Source of the DNA: Dyella tabacisoli
GTDB lineage: Bacteria; Pseudomonadota; Gammaproteobacteria; Xanthomonadales; Rhodanobacteraceae
Direction: 5' to 3'
NCBI RefSeq assembly: GCF_003350925.1
Contig: NZ_KZ857183.1
Coordinates: 1-64,000, forward strand
Length of the DNA: 64,000 nucleotides
Under the pieces are notes generated by a model. That model did no database searches, was not told where the DNA came from, and saw only the letters and a list, made by a program, of their open reading frames with translations. Positions 37,885-46,596 of the stretch are shown here, one piece after another. The position numbers and the translations under genes are program-made. Within the stretch, counting starts at the first letter, position 1, and each line of letters begins with the position of its first letter.

Positions 37885-38777
37885 CGCCGTCCCGCGCCCA
37901 GATCATCCTCGCGTTCGCCGCGATGTACCTCGTCGGTGGCTCGGTGTTCCTCGGCCAGCGCGTCGCCATGCACGGCGGGCTCACTGCGTTTCTGACCAGC
38001 GGCGTGCGCATGGCGTTCGCCGGCGCGATCCTGCTCGCGTGGTCGCGCGCGCGCGGCGGCGGGCTCGCGCCGCGCCGGACCTGGCTCGATCTCGCGATCT
38101 CGGGCAGCCTGCTGTTCGTCGGCGGCAGCGCGCTGTCGATGATCGCCTCCGACCGCATCGCGTCCGGCCTCGTCGCGTTGCTCACCGCGACCGTGCCGTT
38201 CTGGATCACGATCGGCGCCGCGTTGCTCCCCAGCGGCGAGCGGCCGGTGAGCCTCGGCGCGCTCGGCCTCGTGCTCGGCTTCGCCGGCCTCGCGATCGTG
38301 ATCGTGCCGACCGTGCACGGCGACGCGAGCGCGTCGGGCATCGCGATCTCGCTGATCTCGGCGGTGGCGTGGGCCGCGGGCAGCCTTTGGGCGCGCCATC
38401 GCCTGCGCGCGTTGCCCGCGATGACGATCGCGAGCCATCAGATGCTGTTCGGCGCGCTGCCGCTGATCGCGATCGGCCTCGGCCGCGGCGAGCTCGCGCA
38501 GCTTGCGCCGACCGGCGACGGCCTACTCGCACTCGCGTACCTCATCGTGTTTGGCAACCTGATCACGTACCAGGCGTTCGTGTTCCTCATGAAGCACGTG
38601 TCGCCGACCAAGGTCTCGACGTATGCGTACATCAATCCGATCCTCGCGATCGCGCTCGGCAGCTGGCTCGCCGGCGAGCACCTGCCCCCGAACGGTCTCG
38701 CCGGCGCGGCGGCGATCCTGGCCGGCGTCGCGCTCGCCAACCTCAGTACGGGTAACCGATCTCGACGTAGGTCTTGA
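37881..38777 (+). CDS. EamA/DMT-type drug/metabolite exporter
   Basis: The 298-residue protein shows about ten hydrophobic segments in two five-helix halves (first GLTAFLTSGVRMAFAGAILL, second FGNLITYQAFVFLMKHVSPT), and the second-half signature KVSTYAYINPILAIALGSWL typical of EamA permeases. It likely exports the cluster product or an intermediate from the cytoplasm. The ATG overlaps the dehydrogenase stop (ATGA). It is the last gene of the operon. The very end (NRSRRRS) is basic and the frame closes within DNA that also reads as the C-terminus of a convergent gene fragment, so the natural end may be slightly altered. Confidence 0.88.
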   Translation: MTPSRAQIILAFAAMYLVGGSVFLGQRVAMHGGLTAFLTSGVRMAFAGAILLAWSRARGGGLAPRRTWLDLAISGSLLFVGGSALSMIASDRIASGLVALLTATVPFWITIGAALLPSGERPVSLGALGLVLGFAGLAIVIVPTVHGDASASGIAISLISAVAWAAGSLWARHRLRALPAMTIASHQMLFGALPLIAIGLGRGELAQLAPTGDGLLALAYLIVFGNLITYQAFVFLMKHVSPTKVSTYAYINPILAIALGSWLAGEHLPPNGLAGAAAILAGVALANLSTGNRSRRRS

Positions 38778-38856
38778 TGCCCTCGCCGAAGCCGCGCAAC
38801 AAGTACGAGCCGCCGAGCGTGCTCTGCTGCGCGAACGCCGCACTGCTGTCGCTCAT
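38743..38856 (-). CDS. Short convergent frame, likely truncated gene tail at the cluster boundary
   Basis: A minus-strand frame of 37 codons gives GGSYLLRGFGEGIKTYVEIG followed by YPY and a stop, overlapping the exporter's 3' end. It uses the same CG-rich codons as the cluster, and the sequence switches to host-like composition directly upstream (about 38860). That suggests it is the C-terminus of a gene that in the donor ran convergent to the operon and was cut off at the transfer junction. I do not recognise the family. A chance antisense frame is the alternative. Confidence 0.35.
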   Translation of the reverse strand: MSDSSAAFAQQSTLGGSYLLRGFGEGIKTYVEIGYPY

Positions 38857-38957
38857 GAATACGGTTGTTTTGGCGCTTTACGTGGAAATGGTTTGGATAT
38901 CCTGAAGCTGGCACGAGTGGTAAGCCGTGTGCCTAACCGACGCTCAGGGAGTTCGAC

Positions 38958-39239
38958 ATGAAGTTGAGAGGGAAGAGCATCATTTGTTCGTTGTCACTGT
39001 TCATCGCGTTCTATGCTGGTCTGGTTGGTGCCGTGGATAACTCGGCAGTCATCCAGGGGCTGGGCATGCGCAATCCGGGCTCGCCCGACATAAGCAAGAG
39101 CAAAGATTTTGGGAGGCGCTTTCCCAACGCATGTTGCGCGAACTTTCGAGCAGGAAGGGAGTCATTGTTTTCAATTGATGTCCTTTTTCTCAGGATCGCG
39201 CCCATCCTTGAATCGCTTTGCATTTATGGGTCGCTTTAA
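38958..39239 (+). CDS. Small exported protein, probably truncated
   Basis: The ATG follows AGGGAG at a good distance. The first ~25 residues form a signal peptide (MKLRGKS, then SLSLFIAFYAGLVGA), followed by VDNSAVIQGLGMRNPGSPDI. After about residue 45 the sequence loses protein character (RRFPNACCANFRAG), and the frame ends inside DNA that also encodes an opposing frame. I think the start is a genuine secreted protein whose 3' part has been replaced by recombination. Function unknown. Confidence 0.45.
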   Translation: MKLRGKSIICSLSLFIAFYAGLVGAVDNSAVIQGLGMRNPGSPDISKSKDFGRRFPNACCANFRAGRESLFSIDVLFLRIAPILESLCIYGSL

Positions 39240-39546
39240 ACCAGCTCCTAAAGCTGCCATCTTTTGGAAACTGGTGGGCGACTGTCTCCAGTAAACAGAC
39301 GCTGGGACGTCGCACTTCGTTGGAATCGAACTTGTGATCCTTAAGCCACTTCAATCCGGCTAAATTAATCGGCCACCGCAGGCTAGTATCAGATTGAGCG
39401 TTTCTGCGAGTTGTGCGTACTCCGGCGGCAACGGCGAGTCGGTCCAGATTGACAAAATAGCTTAAATCAAAGCGTTGAACCAAAAACGGTCCCGAACGCC
39501 TTGCTGGACAAACGCGTTCAGATCTTGCCAGACGGGGGGCCTCCAA
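39190..39546 (-). CDS. Hypothetical protein (or fragment)
   Basis: An unrecognised 118-residue frame. The part from about residue 20 looks protein-like: FLVQRFDLSYFVNLDRLAV, LRWPINLAGLKWLKDHKFDS and VCLLETVAHQFPKDGSFRSW, with balanced hydrophobic and charged residues, while the first 20 residues are Arg/Pro/Ala-rich and may lie before the real start. It overlaps the 3' end of the small exported frame. No ribosome site is clear. It could be the tail of a larger gene lost by rearrangement. Confidence 0.35.
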   Translation of the reverse strand: MEAPRLARSERVCPARRSGPFLVQRFDLSYFVNLDRLAVAAGVRTTRRNAQSDTSLRWPINLAGLKWLKDHKFDSNEVRRPSVCLLETVAHQFPKDGSFRSWFKATHKCKAIQGWARS

Positions 39547-39598
39547 ATGCGTTGCTGCCCACTCAGCCTAGCCAACTTTGTTATGGATGAAATAATTT

Positions 39599-40003
39599 AT
39601 GCGATTTCATAACGTGACCGCGATGATTTTCATGTTTATCCCAGCAATCGTTTTGGCTAACAGTGGTTGGGCCGTGGCGATTCCTTTTGAGATTGACACT
39701 TATGGTGCTGTTACAAAAGCTTCCTTTTCAACGCACGCCAAACAGGATTGCTTACTGGTCGAGCCAGGGGCAACCACCGATCTACTTGAAAAGTCGGAGA
39801 TCACTAAAGTTCCATTCGATGAGAAACGGGTGCGTGCTGTGATGGAAGAAGCTGGTAATCCACTTTTCGTGGATGCGCGCGGCGTGTTCCAGTACAAGGG
39901 AGGCAACCATCAAGTGACTGAGGAGCATTTTCTGGTCATCCTGAAGCAACATTTCTCATGCAACGAGAATGTGGCAAAGCCGCTCAGGCCCGCGGGCAAT
40001 TGA
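39599..40003 (+). CDS. Hypothetical periplasmic/secreted protein
   Basis: The 134-residue product begins with a signal peptide (MRFHNVTAMIFMFIPAIVLA, cut probably after NSGWA), followed by a soluble region with two Cys (KQDCLLVEPG and HFSCNENV) that could form a disulfide. The mature part alternates strands and helices (VRAVMEEAGNPLFVDARGVF). I recognise no family. It stands alone, 100 bases before the YkgJ-like gene. Confidence 0.6.
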   Translation: MRFHNVTAMIFMFIPAIVLANSGWAVAIPFEIDTYGAVTKASFSTHAKQDCLLVEPGATTDLLEKSEITKVPFDEKRVRAVMEEAGNPLFVDARGVFQYKGGNHQVTEEHFLVILKQHFSCNENVAKPLRPAGN

Positions 40004-40110
40004 ATCGTTCAATTTATGAGTGGTGGCGCGCGACGTCATATCTACAACCCAACAGTCAGGACGACAGCCACAATTCTGATTATTAGCCTTTGTCCGCTTA
40101 AAAGGTGCCC

Positions 40111-40710
40111 ATGAGCATTGAAGAGGAAGTGAACATCGCAACCGCGCAGGACAACGCAAGGCGGAGCGCGGCGAGTATGTTGGCGAGTCTGCCGGCACGG
40201 CTGCAAAAGGACGAGGATCGGATCGCCGCTCAGCTGCAAAGACATAAGGGGAATGCCTTTGCAAAGATTACAGTTTTGCATGATTTGCTTAATGCATTTG
40301 GGGCGGCCATGGCGCCATTTACTGCATGCAAAGCAGGGTGCGATGCGTGTTGCCACTACAACGTGAGCCTGTTTCCCATCGAAGCTCGGTATATCGAACA
40401 CTTCGCTGGCCATAAGCAGCGTGGCGATCCCCTGCCCGCTCAGGACTTCCATGGCCAGCCCTGCCCCTTTCTCAAAGAAGGACGTTGCGGCATCTATAAT
40501 GCCAGGCCCATCAGCTGCCGCTTGCACGTCGCCTTTACCAAGACGGCATATTGGTGTTCGCCCGCGCGCTCTTCTGAAGGACAATTTCAGCAAATAGACT
40601 TGACAGGAATTCGCGAGGCGCTGGTCGACGTCGCTAGTGCCTCGGGTGGCGTAGCCCACACCGACATCCGACAAGTATTCGGCGTGCCGGCACGCTGGAC
40701 CGCGACTTAG
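40111..40710 (+). CDS. YkgJ-type cysteine-cluster protein
   Basis: With ATG 40111 as start (AAGG 5 bases before; a GTG two codons upstream is less likely) the product is 199 residues. It has the CxxxCxxCC pattern CKAGCDACCHYNVSLFPIE, then CPFLKEGRCGIYNARPISCR, the zinc/iron-chelating domain common to the YkgJ (CxxCxxCC) family. The function is unknown; it may bind Zn2+ or an Fe-S centre. The N-terminal ~80 residues are a charged helical region. The sequence directly after its stop is a remnant of an AAA-type ATPase in another frame. Confidence 0.8.
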   Translation: MSIEEEVNIATAQDNARRSAASMLASLPARLQKDEDRIAAQLQRHKGNAFAKITVLHDLLNAFGAAMAPFTACKAGCDACCHYNVSLFPIEARYIEHFAGHKQRGDPLPAQDFHGQPCPFLKEGRCGIYNARPISCRLHVAFTKTAYWCSPARSSEGQFQQIDLTGIREALVDVASASGGVAHTDIRQVFGVPARWTAT

Positions 40711-40712
40711 CA

Positions 40713-40964
40713 CCATCGCGCAGTTGCCAGGTCGGGGCAGCTCCTCTCAAGGGGCGCGGTGAACTGCTGCGGTCAGCGCACATCGGGCTGCCAGCGGCAT
40801 GGGTAACCGGTGATGCGGCAGCGGCTGCAGCCGCCCTGTTCGACTTCGTCAAGGCCAATGAAGCAGCACTCAGAACCCACATGCCTGAGAACGCCGACTT
40901 CCGCGCGTGGGCGCGCGATATCTCGGACTGGCTGTACAGCACAGACCACATTACGGTCGGCTAC
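40713..40964 (+). pseudogene. Remnant of an AAA/TrlF-like ATPase
   Basis: Directly after the YkgJ-like stop a frame reads LKGRGELLRSAHIGLPAAW, then LFDFVKANEAALRTHMPENA and FRAWARDISDWLYSTDHITV before similarity ends at about 40964. I recognise ...ISDWLYSTDHI...GY as the region just before the signature/Walker B of TrlF-type AAA-like ATPases linked to DNA repair or defence. There is no start, and the Walker A and B parts are missing, so this is a decayed internal piece. It marks another lost defence-type gene outside the 5' island. Confidence 0.45.
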
Positions 40965-41731
40965 GTCTGCAGTACGTTGATTGAGAACCAGACGGCCGCA
41001 ACACCTGCAAGGGCTGCCGACATCAGTGTGATGTGCAGACGGTGCGCCGCCGGCATGATTGCCAGCAGCGCGCGCCCACACGTACGCCCAGTCACAGCCA
41101 AAATCAATGCCACCACGCCAGGCAGTAGCCGCTGCGACATGCCGAGACCATCGTCCGAGGAGGCAAGTCCCGGGGGAAACCACGCGAGGCCCGGCGCGGC
41201 TCCAGCGAACAACAGGCAACTGCTGACAATCATCGTCACCATTGCAAAGGCGAGCGGGTCGGCGGCCCACTTGTCAAGCCGCGCATACGTTGCCGGCAGG
41301 ACTGCAACACACGTCCACGCGATCGCGGCCGATGCGTCGATGCGCGCGCGGACGTTGCGCAGGTTCGTACCACCGGCTGCCGCGCCTGCCGCCAGCACAA
41401 ACCACGGGAAGGGTACCCATACGAAGCCCACGACCAGGAGTCCCGCATCGGGATAGCCCGCGACTGCCAGAATCGCCGTGAAACTCAAGTAAGCTAGCAA
41501 CGCAACGACGACACCACGCAGCGCGCCGTACAACTCCACGCCATCGCGGGGATAGAGCAGCCAAGCCCAGCCATATGCACAGGTAGCCGCAAGGAACGGC
41601 ATAGCAATCGCCAGTTGACGAGATAGCGGCAGCAGGATCGGTGTAAGCAACGCCGCCGTGCACAGCGCGACCACTGCAAAGAAGCTGGCGGCAAATACTC
41701 GCGTCGGGGGCTTGGCGATCAAGGGAACCAA
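40961..41731 (-). CDS. Multi-pass inner-membrane protein of unknown function
   Basis: The 256-residue frame has about seven hydrophobic segments, including VFAASFFAVVALCTAALLTP, GVVVALLAYLSFTAILAVAG, LLVVGFVWVPFPWFVLAAGA and AMVTMIVSSCLLFAGAAPGL. It has no catalytic or transport motif I can name. The start is uncertain: the longest form uses TTG at 41731 without a visible ribosome site. It lies just downstream of the MocR-type regulator on the same strand and might be its target. Alternatives are a permease subunit or a DUF-type membrane protein. Confidence 0.65.
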   Translation of the reverse strand: MVPLIAKPPTRVFAASFFAVVALCTAALLTPILLPLSRQLAIAMPFLAATCAYGWAWLLYPRDGVELYGALRGVVVALLAYLSFTAILAVAGYPDAGLLVVGFVWVPFPWFVLAAGAAAGGTNLRNVRARIDASAAIAWTCVAVLPATYARLDKWAADPLAFAMVTMIVSSCLLFAGAAPGLAWFPPGLASSDDGLGMSQRLLPGVVALILAVTGRTCGRALLAIMPAAHRLHITLMSAALAGVAAVWFSINVLQT

Positions 41732-41793
41732 GTGCAGTTTGCTTGCGAAGGAACAGGATGCTCACGGTTATATCACAGCCCATTGCCACCACC

Positions 41794-43251
41794 TCAGACG
41801 ATGGTTTGGTGGTCCGCAGCGGAAATCAGTCGTTCAACGCCAGAACGTATGGCGGTAACACTGAGACCGCCAAACCGCAGCAACAGGCCATCGTCGTTGG
41901 CGGGTTTGTACCGATAGGCATTGAGCATATGCAGCGCCAGGCCGCTAGCCTTCGCAGTGCGATGCACTTCCTCTGCATCCGAGTGATGCAGCATGAGTTG
42001 CACCCCCACCGTGTTTTTCTCCCATGTCCAGCCGCAGTCGGCGAGCGGCGCCAAACTCTCTCTGAGAAAAGCACATTTTTCGGCATACACGCCGCGCATG
42101 TGGCGCACGTGGGTCGAAAAATGGCCTTCATCCATGAATCGGCTCATGGCAAGTTGTGTCAGTGGCGCACTGAAGGCATCGAGCTGGGTGCGGATGTTGG
42201 CCAGTTGCTCAACCATGGCTTCCGGCACCACGGCAAAAGCGAGCCGCAGTGATACGAACATGGATTTACTGAGCGTACCAAGGTAGAGCACCCGGTCATG
42301 CCGGTCGAGCGAATGCAGCGGCGTCGCAGGTTGGCCGACATACCCAAACTCGCCATCGAAGTCATCTTCCAATATCCAGGCGTCATGCTTTTCCGCCCAA
42401 TCCAGCAGTGCAATGCGACGCTCCATGCTCAAGGCGACGCCGGTGGGAAACTGATGTGACGGTGTCACGTAGGCCAATCGCGCGTCTGGCGCATGCCGCA
42501 AGCCCACTTCTATCTGCAGACCCTCCCGGTCTACGGGTATAGGCGCGATGGCCGCCCCGGCAAGTTCCAGTGCAGCACGCGCGCCTGGGTAACCGGGATC
42601 TTCCATCCATACCGCATCGCCGGGATTCGTGAGCAACAATGCCAATAGGTACAGCGCTTGCTGGACACTGTTGAAGACGATCACCTGCTCTGCCGTGCAG
42701 CGCACGCCACGCAGTTGCGCAAGATGGTGCGCGAGCGAGCTGCGCAGCGCTGGTAGTCCGCGCGGATCGGTAAAGTTCATGTCGGCACGCCTGACTTCGC
42801 GGGCGGTGCGCGCCTGTATCCGCTGCCAGATCTTCCAGGGAAACTCGGCGGTGTCCGCGACGCCGGAGTTGAATGGCTTGAAATCATGCGGTACGCGACA
42901 CGTGAGATTGCCCGCAAGCGCAATCCCGCGTGCCGAGATAGATAACGCGCGGCCGGGCGCCTTTCCAACCCGGGCAAGGTCTGCCGACTTCGCTATGTGA
43001 CCGGCTATGAATGTGCCGCGCCCCAGGATGCGCTCCAGCAGACCTTCCTCCACGAGCTGGGAATACACCTCCTCCAGCAGACCACGAGAGACGCCATAGT
43101 CGGCCGCCGCTTTGCGAGTGGATGGCATGCGCTCTCCCGGTGCAAGCAGACCTCGCAGCACAGAGTTGCGCAGTGCTAGGTAGACATCGGCGCGTCGTGG
43201 ATGGCCGCCGGGTACCTGCGGCAGTAATGCCCCTCGAGATTGGCGTGCCAT
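41794..43251 (-). CDS. MocR-family transcriptional regulator (GntR HTH plus aminotransferase-like domain)
   Basis: The 485-residue protein has an N-terminal GntR winged helix (YLALRNSVLRGLLAPGERMP, STRKAAADYGVSRGLLEEVY, LLERILGRGTFI) and a class-I aminotransferase fold. PLP is held by the Lys in YLGTLSKSMFVSLRLAF, and EDDFDGEFGY and VTPSHQFPTG are the usual family motifs. MocR proteins sense PLP or amino-compounds and act at direct repeats in the divergent promoter. AGGGGGA precedes the ATG. The divergent secreted-protein gene at 43358 is the likeliest target; candidate repeats lie between them. Confidence 0.9.
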   Translation of the reverse strand: MARQSRGALLPQVPGGHPRRADVYLALRNSVLRGLLAPGERMPSTRKAAADYGVSRGLLEEVYSQLVEEGLLERILGRGTFIAGHIAKSADLARVGKAPGRALSISARGIALAGNLTCRVPHDFKPFNSGVADTAEFPWKIWQRIQARTAREVRRADMNFTDPRGLPALRSSLAHHLAQLRGVRCTAEQVIVFNSVQQALYLLALLLTNPGDAVWMEDPGYPGARAALELAGAAIAPIPVDREGLQIEVGLRHAPDARLAYVTPSHQFPTGVALSMERRIALLDWAEKHDAWILEDDFDGEFGYVGQPATPLHSLDRHDRVLYLGTLSKSMFVSLRLAFAVVPEAMVEQLANIRTQLDAFSAPLTQLAMSRFMDEGHFSTHVRHMRGVYAEKCAFLRESLAPLADCGWTWEKNTVGVQLMLHHSDAEEVHRTAKASGLALHMLNAYRYKPANDDGLLLRFGGLSVTAIRSGVERLISAADHQTIV

Positions 43252-43262
43252 AAATCCCCCTG

Positions 43263-43295
43263 ATATCGGTCCGTTTTATCTATCCAATACGGTCC
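43263..43295. promoter_or_regulatory. Candidate MocR operator: direct repeats
   Basis: In the ~105-base divergent space between the MocR gene and the secreted-protein gene, two direct copies of CGGTCC (43267-43272 and 43290-43295) are 23 bases apart, with similar flanks (ATATCGGTCC and AATACGGTCC). This is about two helical turns, as expected for binding of a MocR dimer to direct repeats. No -35/-10 can be placed with confidence. Confidence 0.35.
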
Positions 43296-43357
43296 TGGAT
43301 TGCTGTCCGCATATCGGTAGTCTGGCCGCTCCACGCCCTAATCACGTGAGGTGCCGA

Positions 43358-43930
43358 ATGTTCTTCAAAGTCCCTGCTAAATGCACGATGGTCTTCGCAG
43401 TTATGTGTAGCCTTCTGGTCGCCCTGCCTTCCCTTCAGGCGCTCGCAACGCCTTCCGCGGAACGCGATGGGCAACATGATTTCGACTTTCACTTTGGCAA
43501 CTGGAAAAGCAGCATATCCCGTCTTCAGCACCCGCTGACGGGCTCCACGACATGGATCAAGTGCGAAGGCACACTGGTGGCGCGCAAGGTATGGGATGGA
43601 CGCGGCCAGCTTGAGGAACTCGAAGCCGACTGCCCCACGGGTCATATAGAGGACTTGCTGCTGTTTCTATACAACCCACAATCCCGCCAGTGGAGTCTTA
43701 ATGCTGCAGCCGTTAACGACGGCGCAATAAGTCGACCCATGTTCGGCGAATTCAAAAACGGACGCGGCGAATTTTATGATCAAGAGACGTTCAAGGGAAG
43801 AACCATCCTGGTCCGCCAAGTCTGGTCGGATATCACTCCGACGTCACACCAATTTGAACAGTCATTCTCGGATGACGGTGGTAACACGTGGGAGCCCAAC
43901 TTTAGGGCAACGCTGACACGAGAGCAGTGA
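43358..43930 (+). CDS. Secreted DUF1579-like hypothetical protein
   Basis: Starting at ATG 43358 the product is 190 residues with a signal peptide (CTMVFAVMCSLLVALPSLQALA). The mature part has the opening DFDFHFGNWKSSISRL, then WDGRGQLEELEADCP and FGEFKNGRGEFYDQETFKGR, the pattern of small secreted DUF1579-like beta proteins often seen beside regulators. The function is not known. It is divergent from the MocR gene and probably under its control. Confidence 0.75.
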   Translation: MFFKVPAKCTMVFAVMCSLLVALPSLQALATPSAERDGQHDFDFHFGNWKSSISRLQHPLTGSTTWIKCEGTLVARKVWDGRGQLEELEADCPTGHIEDLLLFLYNPQSRQWSLNAAAVNDGAISRPMFGEFKNGRGEFYDQETFKGRTILVRQVWSDITPTSHQFEQSFSDDGGNTWEPNFRATLTREQ

Positions 43931-44225
43931 GTATCTGTACGGGTCCATTTACCTTCTTACGGTCTCCATCGAGACGAAAGGCGTGCTGGACGCAATGATG
44001 ACGCCACCCTTGCGAATAGTTGACTTGCGCACCGCTTCGGCTGGCGTCTATAGTTGCATTTAGGTGCCGAAGGGGCGCCTTCCCGCACAAGAGGCTCTCA
44101 CCCTTCGAGAATACGTCTGTTTCTATCGGCCATGCGATCAGCTATCGACATGGCCGGAGGTCAGCGATGCTCAGCCCTTTGTCTGGCTTCAGCGGGAATG
44201 TCGGACACCTTATTGAGGGGTTGTC

Positions 44226-44834
44226 ATGACTGCATGGATTTTAGCCGGTGCTGCTGCGCCTGAGGTGTCAGAAGATGCCTCCTATGAACTGTTGCGTGAA
44301 ATTAAAATTCGCGCTCGACTTCGATTGAAAGATCTACTCAACGAAATGCCCGACGCCATTTTTTATACACGCTGGGTGTCGAGAAAGCGGCGATGGCCGT
44401 GGCCAGCAACATGGAAGCTGACGCACGCACTCAACATCGTTTGTACTGAGGTCGGATTTCAAGACTGGGAGCATGCGCGTCGCGTGCTCAATGGGCATGC
44501 CCGGCCCGGCGATGACATGGGAGGGTTGTGGTACGACCTTCGATGCCAACTTCTACTCAATCATTGGTTCGCAAGCTACGAAGAGGCTCGCGCATTCTGC
44601 GGAAGCGAGACGACCCGGTTTTTGTTTCCTTTCGCCAAGCAAGTTGTCGTTGGCGACGAAAGTTTCATACGCATGCTCGGGCTCGATCCGGCATCCCCGC
44701 TCTGGCAGCAGACTGGCCGCGACCTTTACGCCAGTTATGGCACTCCGGCCTGGCGTGCACTCTGCCATGCCCGACTTGTAGCGACGCGTGATCGCCTGCC
44801 GATTGGCCGAACGCCTACCGTACGAAATTTCTAA
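44226..44834 (+). CDS. Hypothetical soluble protein
   Basis: I recognise no named family for this 202-residue protein. It has a charged start (IKIRARLRLKDLLNEMPDA), FQDWEHARRVLNG, MGGLWYDLRCQLLLNHWFAS and a C-terminal GRDLYASYGTPAWRALCHAR, which look like a compact helical fold, without signal peptide or membrane segment. The ATG is preceded by GGGGTTGTC (weak GAGGGG site at 44216). The 295 bases before it contain no gene I can support. Confidence 0.65.
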   Translation: MTAWILAGAAAPEVSEDASYELLREIKIRARLRLKDLLNEMPDAIFYTRWVSRKRRWPWPATWKLTHALNIVCTEVGFQDWEHARRVLNGHARPGDDMGGLWYDLRCQLLLNHWFASYEEARAFCGSETTRFLFPFAKQVVVGDESFIRMLGLDPASPLWQQTGRDLYASYGTPAWRALCHARLVATRDRLPIGRTPTVRNF

Positions 44835-44926
44835 CGCGTCCGGATTGCTATTTCAGTGATCGCATCTGCTTAGTGCATGCGCACTTGGCGGGTGCGCCGC
44901 ATTCCTTTTCGAGAGCATGTCCATAC

Positions 44927-45703
44927 ATGAACACATCCTTTGCAGCCTCTAGCGACGGCTGTCGCATTGCCTACGACATAACCGGGTCCGGGCCCGCCAT
45001 CGTGTTATTACATGGCGGTGCACAGTCGCGCAAAATCTGGCACTCCCTTGGTTATGTAAGCAGGCTCCTTGCTGACTACACTGTCTTGACCGTCGACCTT
45101 CGCGGGCATGGCGAGAGTGATAAACCCACCGACGCACGCGCCTATACCACCATGCAGCAATGCAAGGACATTCTTGCCGCAGTCGATCAGGCGGGCATCG
45201 AGCAATTTATGCTATGGGGATACTCTTTCGGCGCCAATATCGGTCGCTATCTTGCCGCACAGTCCGAGCGCGTGCGCCGGTTTGTTTTGGTAGGCATACC
45301 CTTTGGAGCAGGCGCTTCCGGTGAGTTTCATAGCACTATCGTAGGTGTCAGAGATCGATGGATCCCCATCCTGAAAGCTCAGCAAGATGGCAGTCTTGAC
45401 GAAGCGTCATTGTCTCCTGCCGAACGGAGCTATCTTCAAAGCGGACGTGCTGGTTCAGAGGTCGCATGGCTTACAGCTATTCTGGATTGGGAACATATCG
45501 GTCCGAATGATCTTCTGTGCAGCACGCTCTGGATTCTTGGCGGTGAGAATCGCGTGGCGCTGGAAAATGCCCGCAGCATCGAGGCCACCCTAGCGGCGTC
45601 CCATGTCTGCCTTACTGTCATCGACGGATTGACCCATGAGACTGAACTGACCGAGGTCGATAGCGTCTTGCCTTATATTCAGCAATTTCTGGAGAGGAGG
45701 TAA
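44927..45703 (+). CDS. Alpha/beta hydrolase
   Basis: The 258-residue protein begins at the ATG at 44927; an upstream start in the same frame adds a stretch without family character. It has the oxyanion segment VLLHGGAQSRKIW, DLRGHGESDKP, the nucleophile elbow GYSFG (LWGYSFGANIGRYLA), an acid in the LWILGGENRVA region and the catalytic His in DGLTHETEL. This is the classical Ser-Asp/Glu-His hydrolase fold; esters or amides of unknown type are the substrates. It stands alone, with the SRPBCC gene convergent at its 3' side. Confidence 0.85.
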   Translation: MNTSFAASSDGCRIAYDITGSGPAIVLLHGGAQSRKIWHSLGYVSRLLADYTVLTVDLRGHGESDKPTDARAYTTMQQCKDILAAVDQAGIEQFMLWGYSFGANIGRYLAAQSERVRRFVLVGIPFGAGASGEFHSTIVGVRDRWIPILKAQQDGSLDEASLSPAERSYLQSGRAGSEVAWLTAILDWEHIGPNDLLCSTLWILGGENRVALENARSIEATLAASHVCLTVIDGLTHETELTEVDSVLPYIQQFLERR

Positions 45704-45775
45704 CCCAGAAATCATCGCGTCATACACGTGCATTGGGGGCGACATAGCCAAGACTGACATGCCCCATGTAAAGAG

Positions 45776-46264
45776 TCATCGCGACTCTGTGTACCGCTTG
45801 AAGACAGCGAGCGTTCCCATCCAGTAGAAGTGCAAATGCCTATAGATGGCCATCGTGGGAAATCCAGATGCCTCGAATTTCAAGATCGTTTGGCTCCCGG
45901 CGGCTTCGAGCGCGAAGCTAAGTTTCGTATAGCTTGAGGGCTGATCCGGGAGACGAGAGAGCGAGCTAAGGTGCGTGAAGCTCAGTTCTTTGCACGGACG
46001 GAATGCCAGGATCTCACCCCTGTTCTCGAATGGAAGATGGTGCCTGCCTCGAATGACAATCGCGCTCCCTATGGTCCAGGTCGTGTCCACCTCGACCGAG
46101 TAATCGTCGCCGCCAAGCCATTTCCGCATCTCGTGATGGCTAACGAGATGCCTCCAAACCACAGGAGCGGATTTCTCCAAAACCACTTCTTCGCTGAAGC
46201 GGTCGGGGATATCGCCGTTATCGTTGGACAGAAGGTTCATTGCTCGGAATACGCATCGGCTCAT
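45776..46264 (-). CDS. SRPBCC/AHSA1-like protein
   Basis: The 162-residue frame (or 154 from an inner ATG at 46240) carries the START-like fold: SEEVVLEKSAPVVWRHLVSH at the start, MRKWLGGDDYSVEVDTTWTI, a strand GEILAFRPCKELSFTHLS and a final helix HLHFYWMGTLAVFKRYT. Such proteins bind hydrophobic ligands or modulate partner proteins. No partner ArsR gene is adjacent here, unlike the pair at 55-56 kb. Neither ATG has a strong ribosome site. Confidence 0.75.
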   Translation of the reverse strand: MSRCVFRAMNLLSNDNGDIPDRFSEEVVLEKSAPVVWRHLVSHHEMRKWLGGDDYSVEVDTTWTIGSAIVIRGRHHLPFENRGEILAFRPCKELSFTHLSSLSRLPDQPSSYTKLSFALEAAGSQTILKFEASGFPTMAIYRHLHFYWMGTLAVFKRYTESR

Positions 46265-46596
46265 TCAGAATTTCAAAATTACGTCGGCTTGCTTGGACTC
46301 GGACGTCACCAATCTATACAGCTTCATAAGAAGCTCGCGTTTTCCTTAAGGCACCCGTGCCGCTCATAGTGGCGAGCCTGAACGCCGCCCATGCCATGAT
46401 TTTGCAAATGCCCCCTTACCTACCTTGAGCCAGTACCTCCCTTAAGATACCCAGCGCCTCAAGACGAGCTTCAACGGTTCGCGGTTCGACGCAGGTCGCC
46501 AAGCGTAAAAGCCCCCTTCCCATCTGCTGGCCTTGTGATCTCAAAAGGTAAAAGGATAACCGGCGCCCCGAAAATTACGTGGTAGTTTTTGCAGCT
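46265..46596. other. Intergenic stretch with a possible decayed coding tail
   Basis: About 330 bases before the permease gene. On the minus strand a frame ending at 46416 reads RGLLRLATCVEPRTVEARLE followed by ALGILREVLAQ, which looks like the C-terminus of an enzyme, but no start or further domain is visible, so it may be a remnant. The rest shows no gene, repeat or RNA. Confidence 0.3.
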
